DNA from: Flammula alnicola
Taxonomy: Eukaryota; Basidiomycota; Agaricomycetes; Agaricales; Strophariaceae
Direction of reading: 5' to 3'
Length of the DNA: 48,006 nt
Assembly: GCA_015499995.1 (NCBI GenBank)
Contig: JADNRV010000352.1
Span: 1-48,006 of the forward strand
Shown: in pieces, positions 21,855 through 33,485 of the stretch
Numbering within the stretch: position 1 is the first letter of the stretch
Layout of the letters: every line of letters starts with the position of its first letter
Notes under the pieces: model-generated
The model's database searches: none
What the model was told of the DNA's origin: nothing
What the model saw: only the letters and a program-made list of their open reading frames with translations
Made by a program: the position numbers and the translations under genes

Positions 21855-24800
21855 TGGAATTAATTATTGTGTGGCAGGGCAAGGTCGGAGATGGTCGGCG
21901 GTCATGGAACGACTGCAGAGCAGACTAGTTGCGCGACCGTGAAAGGCGAGAAAAGAGAAATAGCAAGGGACGGGAAGAGGTGGAAAGTTTCAAAATGGGC
22001 CTCAACAAACAATTCAATATCCCCTTCCTATTTCGGTAAAGTCTCTTTTCTTTGATTGCACCCATCTCAGATCTACTCTCTACTCGTCACCCGCGTCGCC
22101 CATCCCTCTTTTTCTGGTCGAGTAAATACCCTCCGCCCGCTGTACCGTGTGCTGCTCTGCCATTCTTCTGCATCCGATCAAACCTCTCGCCCTCATCCGC
22201 CGCGTTCTCTCATCTCCGTCTCTACCTCCATGATCCTATCCAATTTCGACCGTCTCATCCTCGCCCTCTTCCATCCTGCGAACCCCCCTGCTGCACCATC
22301 TGAACATCCCACCTCCCAGTCTTCAAGGTACATCGACCGTCCACTTCCCCACTCCAATTCACACGTTCTCCGCTTCTCAGCTTTACGTGAAAGTTGAATA
22401 AATTTTCACCCAGTACACATCCTCGAAGTATCGAACCACTCTCCACCGACGTCTCATTCTGCTCTTCCCGCCTCTCATTCCCCACTTCCCGAGGACTCCA
22501 TCTTTCGAGCACCAAATTCTTTCGTCTGTATACTTACATACAGTTGTGCTGAACCTCCACCGCCGCCACCGCCACATTCACGGTACCGCCGATTCTGCGG
22601 CAGACAGATGGTGTCCCAACTATGATGTGCCTCTCCAGCGTCGAATCCCACCATCCCCACATCCATTCACCTCCGCCGTACCTGTCCGGCCCAGCTGCCC
22701 ATAGAGGACCCCACATTCCCAGGATACTCCGCCCCTGCGTGTGTATTCTGTGTTCGGCGCAGCCAAAGTCGCGTCAAGACAACGGCCGTAAATTAATTAT
22801 CTGCATCCTGCGCCGACGCATTTACCACACCCGCCTACACCGAAAACGCGAATGTATGCTGTTACACAAGTCGGTGTCGGCCATATGGACTAGACGTTCT
22901 GCCACTGTCAACCAAGCTCACAACTGTCAGTCGAGATAATCATGAATAAATGACATGGGTGTCAAGCATCTCGGGACGAAGCCGCCGGATTCCTATGTTT
23001 TTTTTTCCTCTTTCTGTCTTGCGATGGAGGACGAAATATGGAGAGCGCTCGAAGCAGGTCTTGTTGGGAACGGCGCTGTGTCGCCTCGAGCACTCGCATT
23101 GCTCAATCGGTATCGTTATCTTCCCCATGACTAATGCAACACACACCCACCCCCGCGCGCCCGGATACGACTACGAAATTCGAATACAACTACGCCTGTA
23201 CTCGCCGCCCGAGTACGTATCCCTGCGCAATTTCCTGCACCCAACACGGGCCTTGCGATCATCCGCTATTCGCCAGCGCTCTCACATCCATGCTGTACGC
23301 ATGGCAGGTTTTTCTCCTTTCTCGATGTAAGCTCTTTCTTCGATTTTCTCAGCCCGAATGTGATATTAATATTAATACCTATGTCTTCTCTCAGCAACGA
23401 CGCATGTATAGAACTCGAGAACTTGGGAGAAGAACGTTATAACACGACGCATGGACGCGAAATGAAACGGCTGTAATGCCAGCATGCGTTCCATTCAAAT
23501 TAACGCAGACCTTCATTCATTCGAGAGGCTGTCAAAGCCTTGATTTTCGCTACCCCTCCCAATACCCATCATCGCAGGAGGCTCGTGCGGTGGAGCGTCG
23601 AAACCCACCACCACGATCTTGCGCCCAATGATTCTCGTCGCCGATCCCTACGCTCCTCACGAGCCACATGCCCACAAACTCAACTCTACCGGTTCCGTCA
23701 TATTTTTATCGTTTCCTTTGTTCCTTCCCAAAGCGGTCCACGAACAGACAGACATACGCACTGTCGCCGACACGATGGATGTGACTGTGGATCAACATAT
23801 CCTCCGAAGAAGCACGGAAGCATTGCTGCTGCACGCGATGTCCTGCATATCCATTTGGTCCGTTCCCATTCCCACCCCACTGCAGCTGCTGCAGACGCAT
23901 GGGATTGTGGAGGATTATCAAATGTCCTCGGTCGGCCTCTTTTGACGCTACTTATTGTTATTGTTCAAGGCCGAGTCGTAGTCGGAACGGTGTGGTTAGT
24001 TGGGCGCAGGTCAATGCGCAGTTGACATGGTTCGCTGGTCCTAGAAGCAAGCAAGTGATAAAATGCATACGTTGAAAAGATAATCGATAACGAGTGGTGC
24101 ACTAGTGCGTTACAGGAAATTTCATGATAACTTGATATGATGGGTATGGAAGTTCGTATCCATTTGATAACCGGCAATAGTTTCGGCTTACACAGTACTC
24201 TTTTGTTTTCTATTCTCGATTTCAAGTTCTAGAATATAATAGCATGGCATTAGGTACATTAAATTCATGACGCTTTTCAAGGAAGACCAATATCCAGCTG
24301 CAAATTTCCATGAACTGAATATAATCGCAAAGAAACACCGATATTGACTAGTACTGGCCATGGATTGGACGTTAAGATTTCTCGCTTGACCAGAACGAGC
24401 AAGCCTGCCCGCTCGAAAAAGAGACTCTTCCATCCCACGAGTCTACCAATCTCTCCAATATCAATCAGCCTCTTCAATAATAGATGCACATCGCATCACC
24501 CAACGCGCTTGGTCGATTCCCATGTCAGTATGTCTGGGTATGGGGTGTGTCAGCCATGTTGACTCTTGACGTTGGTCGCCGTAACAGTCGACGCCGTTCC
24601 AGTGAGACCCCACGTTTGTCAAAAAAAAAATTGCAGAGGCTGATCTAATTCCGGATTTTCTTTTATCTGTTATTCAGAGAGAAGACGAGCCAAAACGTGC
24701 TTCGAACTCCCATGTCGTCGTCGTGCGCCCACCGTCCGACTGATCAACGCTAAAATGCTAAACACGCCCTTCCTCTCGAAAAACCACCGATCATTCGGCA

Positions 24801-25712
24801 TTTTTCGTCACTGGCTCACAGTGTGCTCTTGCATTCTATTTTCTCATGATGCTGAAGACGAGGTCTGTTGACTTTGCGAAGATTGCTGCTGGATATGGAA
24901 CCAGCTTTGTACCCACTTCCAAGCTGAGTATGCATTTGGATGGCCAACACCCCGTTCAACGTGTACACTGCGCGATTCTCAGGACGATGCCCATATCGCA
25001 GCGCTCAGCGCTCAGCGCCGCACTCTGGGCCATTCATTCCCTCCCAGGACGGCTCCAACTCCCTAGCTCACGTCAGTAAAATCACTTTTCATTTTCGCTC
25101 CTTCTCCTCTTTAACGACGCAAAAATTAACTTCTTTAGATTCTAATGGACTTTCCAGCGCCGTCAGCCAAGTTACGTCCGATACCAGAACACATCGACTG
25201 GCACTGGCAGCACACGACACTGGGCGCTCCTACCGCCCGGGCATACATAGCATACATAAACCGTTCAAGATCCAGCTGTACTTGTTCTTGAAATTTTTCG
25301 TGGCACCCGATATACACGCGTGGAAAATCTCGAAGGGCAACGCTGACACTTTCGTGCACACGTACGTCAACGTTTTCACAAGGATCCAACTCAATCTCAC
25401 TCAATATTAATTCGAAAGTTGGACGCGTCCACGTCTCTGCGGCGAACGTAGTGGCTATCTGATGACCTTCGTTCACGGCGATCATGGGCTATGTAAATGT
25501 GTACGTTCAAGATGCTTCTAAGGAGGATCTACGGTGGTTGTTTGTGTTCAGTCTGGCGGCGGTGGCGGCGGATTCTCCCTCCGAGTTGGTCGTACTTGCA
25601 CAGTCATCTAATGGCCGCACCGCAACTCGCTACAGTTTACTGAAAATCTCCAACTAGCTCTCAGACTTCAGCGCCTCTTACATTCGTCGTTCATCTCGTG
25701 AACCCTCGGCCC
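21855..25712. other. Long intergenic region without a recognisable gene
   Basis: The first 650 bases are strongly C/T rich on the plus strand, that is purine rich in the leader of the minus-strand gene at 21,854, and probably form its promoter and 5' UTR. From 22,500 to 25,700 many frames of 60-160 codons exist on both strands, but they overlap each other, lack family signatures and give no consistent exon model. No tRNA or other RNA gene was recognised. Confidence 0.45.
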
Positions 25713-25962
25713 ATGCTCTTCAGAAGTCTGCATCAAACTTTACCCGGTCAAGCAGCGAAAATTTCATCCTCCAGGTCAATTAATGTAAGTAGGTATGTTC
25801 GGCTTTTGCGTATGATCGCAACGCATCATGATCACATCCGCACAGACCATGCAGTTCCTGGGACCTAGCTCCGCCAACGCTTTAATTAAGCATGATGACC
25901 TTCTGCGCCCTGGGACCTTGATCTTATTCCACGTTCCATATCGCGACTCTGATATCTCCTGA
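25713..25962 (+). CDS. Possible 62-aa spliced reading frame
   Basis: Model: join(25713..25784,25846..25962). The intron is 61 nt with GTAAGT and CACAG borders and both exons are in phase 0. The product begins MLFRSLHQTLPGQAAKI, which has the Arg/Ser-rich, acid-free look of a mitochondrial targeting sequence, and ends in ..FHVPYRDSDIS. I recognise no family and the frame could be accidental. Further plus-strand frames at 25,973-26,227 and 26,220-26,585 may be related exons but cannot be joined convincingly. Confidence 0.22.
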
Positions 25963-26973
25963 TAGGCTCAGGTTGGCGTATATGCGCATGTGTGCGCCTT
26001 TCGCTCTCGGCGATGAAGAGACCGCTTCCGCGAAGATCAAGAGAGGATCCGGTCAGGTGTTCCTCTCTTCACCCAGATATTTCGCTGCAGCCCTTGCTCA
26101 TGTAGCCTCAGGCATGTTCATAAAAGGTGCACATCGGTCGTCACAGTTAATTGCCTTTCTTTTAAGGACTTCAACTGTAGACTTCCAGGCAACACCAGGA
26201 AGAGCCAACCTCGAAGCCAGTGTATGACAAATTCAACTTTGGTGATGGCAGAGCAGAACTTACGAGGTTCGCCTCAGTTCTAGAACGCCAACTCCTTATT
26301 TATTTAAATTTGATCGCTTATGTGCAGGTCGGCTATCCGATGTGGGCGATTGGAAGAGCGCCTGGCCGCCGTAGTAATACATGTTCTTTCACCCTCACTA
26401 TCAACATCACTACCCTTGTGCTAACGGCTGCAGCCTGCGTCACCAAGTTTGTCGAAGACGGACGTGCATCGTTGACACTGCTTCAGTTTTTCTGCTGGTC
26501 TGCTCATAGCCAGGCTGAGGAGCCTCTTTATTTTGGTGCTGCGCATGGGCCATGCACGAGCAGCCGCTGGTCGGCTAGCGGATGACGGACTTCGTCTGGA
26601 CTCTCGTGGCTTGAGGATGAGGTCTCAAATTTATCTGTTGGATATTACATGCACACCAGTCAGGACACCTCCGAGTTGCCATACGGAACCAACTGATGGA
26701 GGGAGGTTACCCGAAATGTTTCATAGCATATGTTAGATGAATATCTTCCTGTCTCTGGGGGTGCGATACTCGAAGGAGGCTCCGCCAGACATTGAGTTTG
26801 TCATGATCAGAGGTGAATTTCCTCCACTTCAGCCCCTCAGGTTCGTGTGGACCCTGTGAGCCAATGGTCAGAATTTACGGCACGACTCAGACACGAACGT
26901 CGGAGACTAAAGCTTCTCTGAGCTTTTTCTTCTCCCTTACCTCTTACTCTCTTCTGCTCTTACTTCGACTCTC
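25963..26973. other. No recognisable gene
   Basis: Plus-strand frames up to 121 codons are present without family signature. The last 150 bp become pyrimidine rich (CTTCTCCCTTACCTCTTACTC at about 26,930), consistent with the core promoter and leader of the gene starting at 26,974. Confidence 0.45.
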
Positions 26974-28247
26974 ATGACGGACCCAGGAAACCACAAGACA
27001 CGCTCAAAGAGTAAAAAACTTCAAAATGTTCAGAGGGGAAGAAACCTTCAGAGGCAAGAGGTACCCCCAGCTGATTCAAATGGACGCTTTAACACGCGGG
27101 ATCCTTCCCCCTCTCACCTCGACTCGTGAGCCGTGCATTTCCCTTTGCTTTCATTTCCTCGCCCTCATCAGAAGATAGAACTCGTCGTTTAACCCGCGCA
27201 GGTCGCGCGATGATCCGTTATTGTGACAGCGACCAGTTCACAGATACAGAGCTGGCAAAAATATTCGATACCCACCTAAAAGCAATTAAGTCGATAAGGG
27301 GAAACCAATACTATCACCGTCCCGACAACCTGGACGAAGACGTGCAATATATTACCAGTGGCTTCAAGGAGCGTATGAAACGTTGGGTGAGTTGATTGTT
27401 CGCTTTCGAAATTTCATGCATGATGTCTGCGAACGAGTTTCTTATGTGCAAGTCCTTCCATCGACTTTTTAGCTTGATGCGAACCGAAAGGCAAGGGATC
27501 AAATAAAAAAACCTTTCGAAATGGAGAACGAGTCGCTTGCCACAGGGAAGGTGTGTATTCTTTATTGCTAATTGTGCTATTGGTGCCAATCACGTCACTT
27601 CCAGAGGTCAAGGAAAAGGAAACGCGAAGAGGAATCAGAAGATGAGGACCTTACGCCTGCTGATGTGTCGAATCCCCCTCATCCGGTACGTCTCGTAAAC
27701 AAATATTTTATTTGAAGGCGATGTAATTCTAAACCGTTGTACGATTCTTGTAGACGAGCAGGAAAAAAGATAAAAAGGCCAAAAATCAGGCCAACGTTGT
27801 CGCTGCTGCCAATCAGGTATTTCTACGAGGCACATATACTGCAACGACGACCTAATGCTAACACGGAGCAAGGAGCCTATCTCTGTCGACTCCACAGAGC
27901 AACCCCAAACACGCGCAAAGAAGAGGGCAAGGAATGAGCACAACCAGAATAGCGCGAACTGCTCCTCGACAAAGACGGTGACAGCCAGAGATGACGACGT
28001 CGACAAAGTTGAAAGGTTTCTCAACGACAGGAATTACGGCAATCCATCGGTCGTTGAGAACCTGAAGAGCGCCGGAGTTGGCGCTCATGAAATTCTCTCC
28101 ATGAAGGGCCTGAAAAAGAATGTCATCGCGACCAGACTTCAGGCAATGATACCACCGAATCTTCGTACCACTGCTCAAATCGAATGCCTGGCGTTTGCGG
28201 TTAGTTCTGCTACTTGGGCTGATTGGAAACGACTTAGCCAAGTCTAA
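26974..28247 (+). CDS. Unnamed 318-aa protein, paralog A
   Basis: Model: join(26974..27125,27179..27386,27473..27550,27605..27685,27754..27816,27873..28247), 318 aa, all phases consistent and all introns 53-86 nt with GT/AG borders. Exon 2 (residues 51-120) contains AMIRY, then a helix-turn-helix-looking stretch TDTELAKIFDTHLKAIKSI, and ends MKRW. A charged Lys/Arg/Glu linker with RSRKRKREEE (a likely nuclear localisation signal) follows. The C-terminal domain (about residues 237-315) has VERFLNDRNY..GAHEILSMKGL..AFAVSSATW. The gene at 42,415-43,665 has the same order, the same length and the same intron count, so the two are paralogs. A nuclear, DNA-associated role is inferred from the HTH-like segment and basic linker only. 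No named family is recognised. Confidence 0.78.
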
Positions 28248-28582
28248 TCGAGCCAAAATCGAGCAGCTGGAAATCGAGTACATGGCTTTATGGCTTATAT
28301 TCATCATTGCCTAAATTATTTGGATTTCGCCTTCAGTAATCGAGTTCTGCGACGACTTAGCTCATTTTTCGCACAGATGGCATGAGTCTTTAAACTTTCT
28401 TGCCACATCGATAGTTGTCCCTTGACAATCCCTTGAAGGATTATAACGAGTAAGGAGCGCAAAATGTTTGTAAAGGAGAAAAAGGGATGAGTAATCGGCT
28501 GTTCATCACCCGAGGAGTCTTTAAAGCAGACAAAGAAATAAAAGGGTGAAGGAGAGGGCTAAGGAGAGAGCGATGCTGTGCC

Positions 28583-28595
28583 TTAGGGTTAGGGG
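28583..28595 (+). promoter_or_regulatory. Telomere-repeat-like motif upstream of the Alba-like gene
   Basis: TTAGGGTTAGGGG lies about 100 bp before the ATG at 28,694. It equals two units of the TTAGGG telomere repeat used by many fungi. Such telobox-like elements bind Myb-type general regulators in several eukaryotes. A second copy lies at the same distance before the proteasome gene. Confidence 0.45.
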
Positions 28596-28693
28596 TTGTA
28601 AACAGCGAAGACGCGTTGACACCGTGACAAAACACGTTTGCACTGACTGTTTCTCACTTCACCTTCCACCCTGAACACACACTTTCCATCGAC

Positions 28694-29507
28694 ATGGAAC
28701 AAGATATGGATGCCATACAGGATTCACCCCCTCAAGACGGCAACGAGAAGCATATCCGCTTCACGCAGCAGGGCAAAATGAAGTGGTGGATCTCTGTATC
28801 TCTAAACTTCTTCGACGTAAGACTGCCGTTTTCTATCGCGTCGGCGAAAAATAAACTTTGTCCAACTCATTAGAATGCGGAAGAAGATAAAAGTCTTATT
28901 CTTCATACGTTACCTCACCTCGTGGATGCTCAGGCGGAGCCTGGTAGTCTTGCAGGCACATGGACACTAGCGCAACAATCGGCTTCAGTCGTGACCAGCG
29001 TCGTACCTCGACTGATATCTGTCGTGGAAATCATCAAGCGAGAGTACATGAAGAAATTGGATACCACTCGCTCGACCAGGATGTTAGGTCTGCATCAGTA
29101 CAGCGAACTGGGGACATTGCAGGAATTGGGGATCGCCATCGTCCATGTCGAAGGAGGAGGAGAGAGAAGCATTCAAAAGGCGAAAGAAGCTTCGAGATCG
29201 AGGTACATTGTTGAAGCGCTCAGCGGCAAAAACCAGTATGTTCTTCGTCGACCCAATTCATATTTCGTTTTTACCTGTTCCATTCCATTTAGCCCGCGAC
29301 AAATTAAGACCCCTTTCATGCGTATCACCCTCTCAACAGTCGAAATACCAGACCTGGTCGCTAAGGGAGCCTCGTAAGCCTCGTCATTTGAATGCTCTGT
29401 TACATTCTAATAATCGCATTAGATATCAACCTCCTACTGTACGCAAACAATCGAAGGCGGCAAAAGGACGCGCAAAGAAACGTGTGAAGGCACACCGACA
29501 AGTGTAG
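28694..29507 (+). CDS. Alba-domain RNA/DNA-binding protein
   Basis: Model: join(28694..28816,28874..29235,29293..29373,29423..29507), 216 aa. Exon phases agree and introns are 49-57 nt. The start segment IRFTQQGKMKWWISVSLNFF, then QSASVVTSVVPRLISVVEIIKREY, then the loop with LHQYSELGTLQELG, and MRITLSTVEIPDLV match the beta-alpha-beta-alpha-beta-beta order of the Alba fold as I know it from Rpp20/Rpp25-like and fungal Alba proteins. Alba proteins bind RNA or DNA, some as subunits of RNase P/MRP. The tail is strongly basic (SKAAKGRAKKRVKAHRQV), which fits nucleic-acid binding. Which Alba subgroup this is cannot be decided here. It follows paralog A on the same strand with 446 bp between coding regions. 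Confidence 0.7.
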
Positions 29508-30224
29508 CTGTGGTCAACTCGACTATAATGACTGGCTGAGAAGCTCGGCATTTGCTGTATTCTGTGTACTTCGTGTCTGCCCCTTGTATGTATTCAAATA
29601 CTTTTTGTGACCTCTTAAGTTGACCTCCTCTTTTAGCTCTTGACCTCACGGGCATTTTCTGTTCTTGGTGGTCTCCATCTAGTATCCTCCGGAAGCCGCT
29701 TGGGTGTTGTGGCTGCAACGTCAAAGGTGGTGGAGGTTGAGAGGCTATAAATAAAGGAAACGAGGAGATAATGCTGGAGTACCTCGGCGTGTCTGACTCG
29801 AAGGAGGCAAGTGTGAGTGCCCCCTAGTCAATGTAGTGGTGATAATTCTGCTGCTAAGCCCACCGTTTTCGCTGCCTCCAGACTCCAGCAGCAATAACAC
29901 CACCACCACAAGAAAGTACAGCACCAAGTCCAGCAATAATACAAATAACATGACAGAGGACGGTCGTCCGCGCCCCGAGTCCATTTAATCGCCACCGCCC
30001 TCTCGTCTACGCCCCGTACGGCGTCGTCGAAGTCGGCATCTTCTAAGGGCCGAACTGGCGGCTCATAGCAGTCCTGAGCTCGTTCGCGGGCGAGGCAGAC
30101 AATGCAGGCATACCCTAGGGTTAGGGCTATGAGCGGCAAACTCCGATTGATGAGACGGTCAGCTTGGCTCGACGCGTAACCGTTCATCATCTTTCTTTCC
30201 TCTGCACACTCATCCATTAACGCA
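29508..30224. other. Intergenic region; weak minus-strand frame
   Basis: A minus-strand frame runs from 30,217 to 29,828 (129 codons) directly opposite the proteasome gene start, with a Leu-rich stretch RSLPLIALTLGYACIVCLA near its beginning, and another overlapping frame (29,984-29,745) is hydrophobic (VMLFVLLLDLVLYFLVVVV). Together they could be exons of a small divergent membrane-protein gene, but no splice path I tried keeps phase with good borders. I leave it uncalled. Confidence 0.3.
30116..30126 (+). promoter_or_regulatory. Telomere-repeat-like motif upstream of proteasome beta-4
   Basis: TAGGGTTAGGG lies about 100 bp before the ATG at 30,225, the same spacing as the copy before the Alba-like gene. 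Role inferred from position and from teloboxes known in other eukaryotes. Confidence 0.45.
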
Positions 30225-30914
30225 ATGGAGACCTCGTTCGCACTTACGGGAAAAGGCTACTTGATTGTGGCCGCAGATACCACAGCGGCTCGCTCGATCG
30301 TCAAAATGAAAGTCGACGAGGATAAAATCAAGACTCTGAGCCCTCATCTTCTCATGGCGTACTCTGGTGAACCAGGTAGGTGGAAGTTTTCATCCTTCAA
30401 CTCAGTTTTACCCAAAGATGTACAGGTGACACTGTCCAATTCGCTGAATATGTCGAGCGCAATATCCGCCTATACCAGATTCGCAATCTTTATTCCCTGC
30501 GGCCATCTGCTGCTGCTTCATGGATTCTTAAAGCCCTCGCTGACTCTCTTCGGTCTCGCAAACCATACTCCGTCAACCTTCTCCTTGGTGGATACGACAC
30601 CGCAACAAACGACCCCCACCTTTATTGGATTGACTATCTCGGGACAATGACGGAGGTGCCATTTGCAGCGCACGGTTACGGCTCATACTTTGCCCTGAGT
30701 TTATTGGATCGGTGTGTCTCAAGGTCCTCTCTTTCGTTCTCTGGACTGACTCCTCGTCTGTCAAAGTTACCACGATCCGAGCGCCAGCCTCGAGGAAGGA
30801 CTGGCAACGCTGAAGCGCTGCCTCGACGAGGTTTCAAAGCGTCTCGTAGTCAGCCCTGGGACGTACAAGGTCAAGATCGTAGACAAGGATGGCGTTCGGG
30901 AGATAGAATTGTGA
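30225..30914 (+). CDS. PRE1: 20S proteasome subunit beta-4 (Pre1/PSMB2 type)
   Basis: Model: join(30225..30375,30426..30711,30767..30914), 194 aa, with GTAGGT/ACAG and GTGTGT/AAAG introns of 50 and 55 nt. The N-terminus METSFALTGKGYLIVAADTT is the hallmark of the beta-4 subunit, which has no propeptide and no catalytic N-terminal threonine. SIVKMKVDEDKIKTLSPHLL, LLLGGYD and the C-terminal KVKIVDKDGVREIEL also fit. The length of about 195 aa matches the family. Beta-4 is a structural, non-proteolytic part of the inner ring of the 20S core in cytosol and nucleus. A telobox-like motif sits about 100 bp upstream. Confidence 0.95.
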
Positions 30915-31690
30915 ATTACTTCATGATGTACATATATGATTGTAATAAACCTCTCTCTTCTTCCTTTCGGAGACACGAACTGTGTCGTTGGGATCCATCA
31001 AGTCATGACGCTGACTTCATGCATCAATAGCTGTGTCCCTTGGATTCATCGCAGGTTCAGAAAACGTCGCAAGTCGCCTAACGCTAGATTGGCACTTCGT
31101 TGGTTGCTTGTAATTGGCAACGTTACCGCCAACAACCGTCTACGTACTATTCTTTAAAATAATATAATATTCACTTCATCCTTCCTGTCTCCACGGACTC
31201 TGGAATGATAGTCAACTACTCTACCATATCAGAGACTGTAGGTCGAAGGGGGATCACACTCGGGCTGCTCTTCTCCGAATCCAGTTCCAATTGACTCGAC
31301 CTATCACATAGAACACTAGATTGAGGTGGTGGCCAGCTCCTCGGTGCAGTGTTGCTAATTTGCATCTAGGCGAGCAGTCTCGCTTTTCGGATACTTGAAG
31401 AAGTGCGGAAGATATTTCTGGGGCGCTATCGGACCTCGCTCCATAGTAGGAGATATTATCGGCAAGATTCACAGGGCTATTTAGTTGAGATTGACTGCCA
31501 TATATGCCATTTGCTGGTGACCGTGAGTTCGAGGAGTATTGCTGATGTGGGTACCGCTCTCATAGTCACGACTACCATCTGCCTATGTGGAGGACGAGGG
31601 GAAGGCCATAACACTCTGCGTCGTCGTCGGCGCAGACGACGAAGCCCGCGGTCTACTGAGCTGGAAAGGCATTGCTTGCGTGATTGGCTG
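30915..31690. other. Intergenic region, no gene seen
   Basis: Holds the 3' end of the proteasome transcript and downstream sequence up to the decayed membrane-protein gene. Short frames on both strands lack signatures. Confidence 0.45.
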
Positions 31691-32558
31691 TCAGCGAGAC
31701 TGGGATAAAACTGTTGAAATTGACGTTAGAGGGGTAGATGCGAATAGAACGAGATTACTGACAACTTGAAGTAGCAGATTGCGACGGATCAGAGGTAACC
31801 CTTGCTCGTCTTTTCCGCGAACAAAAAGTAGCAAAAACAAGAGAGCCAACATGATGACGCCGTTGAGAATTGCGCCAACAGGAGAGCCGGTCTCCGACGT
31901 TGTTGAACCACTTGATCTGGGAAGCCACAGCGAGTCATTCGACAGAAAATTTGGTGGAAACATAGAATAGCTTTGAACATTTCCCGGCTCCATTGTCACT
32001 GGGATTATTGGTGTGTGTTGATACTGGCAAATGATGTACTGGCGGATGAAACACCAACAGATACAACAGATAAGCTTGCAGGACTTGACGAGCTTGATGA
32101 GCTAGAAGAGACAATGGCCCTTGTTGTGATTTCGAAGTAATCCAAATAGAAAAACGTAGAGACTCCGGTGACAGAGGTTCCGCTGAGGCATGTAACAACC
32201 AGTTCATGTTGTCCTGAGGATAGCTCGCATCTTAAACTGGACGTCGGTTGTTTGGACCCCAACATAAATTGACGGTGCGCCGCGGTCGATACTGTACGAC
32301 GAGCTCGAAGGTCCTCCACGTTGGGTGTTCGGAATGGTCCCGAAGACCTTAATTTGAGTACCTGTTTTAACATGAACTAATCAGCAAAAGGTCAAACTTC
32401 GAGTAAGAATGTCGCACCTGCAAATTGTACCTCGCTGTCTGTACAGCGACATTGGTCCAGGTTGTCGTGGACTTGTACTCATTAGGACCGCCAATGCTTG
32501 CCCATCCAGATGAATAGATAATTCTGGGGTCGTGGTTGTCGAAGATCCGAGTCGACAT
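31691..32558 (-). pseudogene. Decayed paralog of the membrane protein at 33,486-34,538
   Basis: Exon 1 (32,558-32,418) encodes DNHDPRIIYSSGWASIGG..EYKSTTTWTN, clearly similar to the start of the plus-strand gene at 33,486 (DDRDPLISYSGTWEDGG..EYNKTTTWTN), with an intron at the same place (32,417-32,362). In exon 2 the similar sequence first continues in the frame reading IKVFGTIPN and SSYSIDRGAPS, then switches to the frame reading GQHELVVTC and FFYLDYFEI, so two length changes of opposite effect flank about 50 codons. The open frame stops after a poly-Ser stalk; the membrane segment with GSPVGAILNGVIMLALLF survives in yet another frame (31,999-31,691). At least one frame change is uncompensated. 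It is either a pseudogene or a rapidly diverged copy that lost its membrane anchor. Confidence 0.6.
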
Positions 32559-33485
32559 CGTTCATGGAACCGGGGCGAATGAAAGAAAAGAGTGAAATGT
32601 TGGGCAGAGAGGGCTACTCAAGAGAGCCCATGTATGTCAGCGAAGACGAGAAACCCGCCGAGACCATTGTTGATCTTCCAAACAGGGCCTAGTGTCAACT
32701 GCAGAGACCAATCGCGATCCCCAGCGCTAAGGTACTATCTCAGGTCGCTACCTCCCTTCAAGTTGCTCGAGCGCCCTCCACCCGACTCGGAAATGTAAAA
32801 CGTCTGAAAGGTGGTCTTCAAGAACAAAAGAAGGACATTGAGCGTCGTTGAGATCCATTCGTGCGGCTATTTTTAAATCCTAATGACTGATGGTCTTCTG
32901 CCTTGAGCTTGAGGCCTGAAATAAATTGTGGAGGGCGTTGACGGTTGAGGAACTTGAGAAAGAAATGTTAATCCGGTATATCTCACCGGACGGAAACAAC
33001 CCGGCGGCAATCACCGACCTCGCGAGGTTACGCGAGGTACATACACCTCCGACTCGCCTCACCTGGTGTTGCCGCCAAATCGAGTTGAGCCCGGGCTCTC
33101 GCCTCGACTCGAAATCAGGGCAACTCGTGTCACCTCTCGACAACGTTACGCGCGCTTCTCTGTTGCGTCTCTGTATAGCTCTGTCTGTTCTTCTGAAGCC
33201 GAATTCGGATATCCTTGTCATCTAGACGCGACAACATCATGCGAGGTACCCGACATTTCGAGTTGATTCGAGGTGACCACCCCGCCTCGCCTCGCCTCGA
33301 CTTGGCGGCAATACTAGCCTCACCTCACTACGGGGGCAACACTACACCCTCCCCACGCAACGCGTGGCCATCAACAATGTTGAGCACTTCGATGAACGCC
33401 CATCCTCATCTACTTCAACCAGACCAGCAGTCTGCTATTTGTCTCTCTCATCTGCAGACATCTCTTCATTGCCACTTGGACGGAA
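32559..33485. other. Head-to-head intergenic region with a foldback repeat
   Basis: This is the shared upstream region of the decayed minus-strand gene and the intact plus-strand gene. It contains the CCTCG-rich foldback element annotated separately. No gene is supported inside it. Confidence 0.45.
33067..33340. repeat. CCTCG-rich foldback element
   Basis: Inverted arms share TTGCCGCCAA(A/G)TCGAG: left arm about 33,069-33,084, right arm (complement) about 33,294-33,312. Inside the arms CCTCG/CGAGG units are repeated, most densely as GCCTCGCCTCGCCTCGA near 33,284-33,300. The right end GCCTCACCTCACTA (to 33,340) would read TAGTGAGG inward and resembles a hAT terminus, but I find no matching left terminus or target duplication, so the borders are uncertain. 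Confidence 0.45.

Noticed and set aside
19299..21942. Many plus-strand frames of 100-210 codons opposite the large Ser/Pro-rich gene
   Set aside because: They are mirror frames of a low-complexity, GC-rich coding region; composition follows the antisense of Ser/Pro repeats and no start or splice context supports them.
23540..24025. 161-codon plus-strand frame in the long intergenic region
   Set aside because: His/Arg-rich out-of-frame-like composition, overlapped by another frame of 108 codons and by minus-strand frames; none is protein-like.
27126..27395. 89-aa single-exon gene starting in the intron of paralog A
   Set aside because: The apparent N-terminus is intron sequence; the 53-nt intron 27,126-27,178 joins the upstream ATG exon in phase and the paralog shows the same structure.
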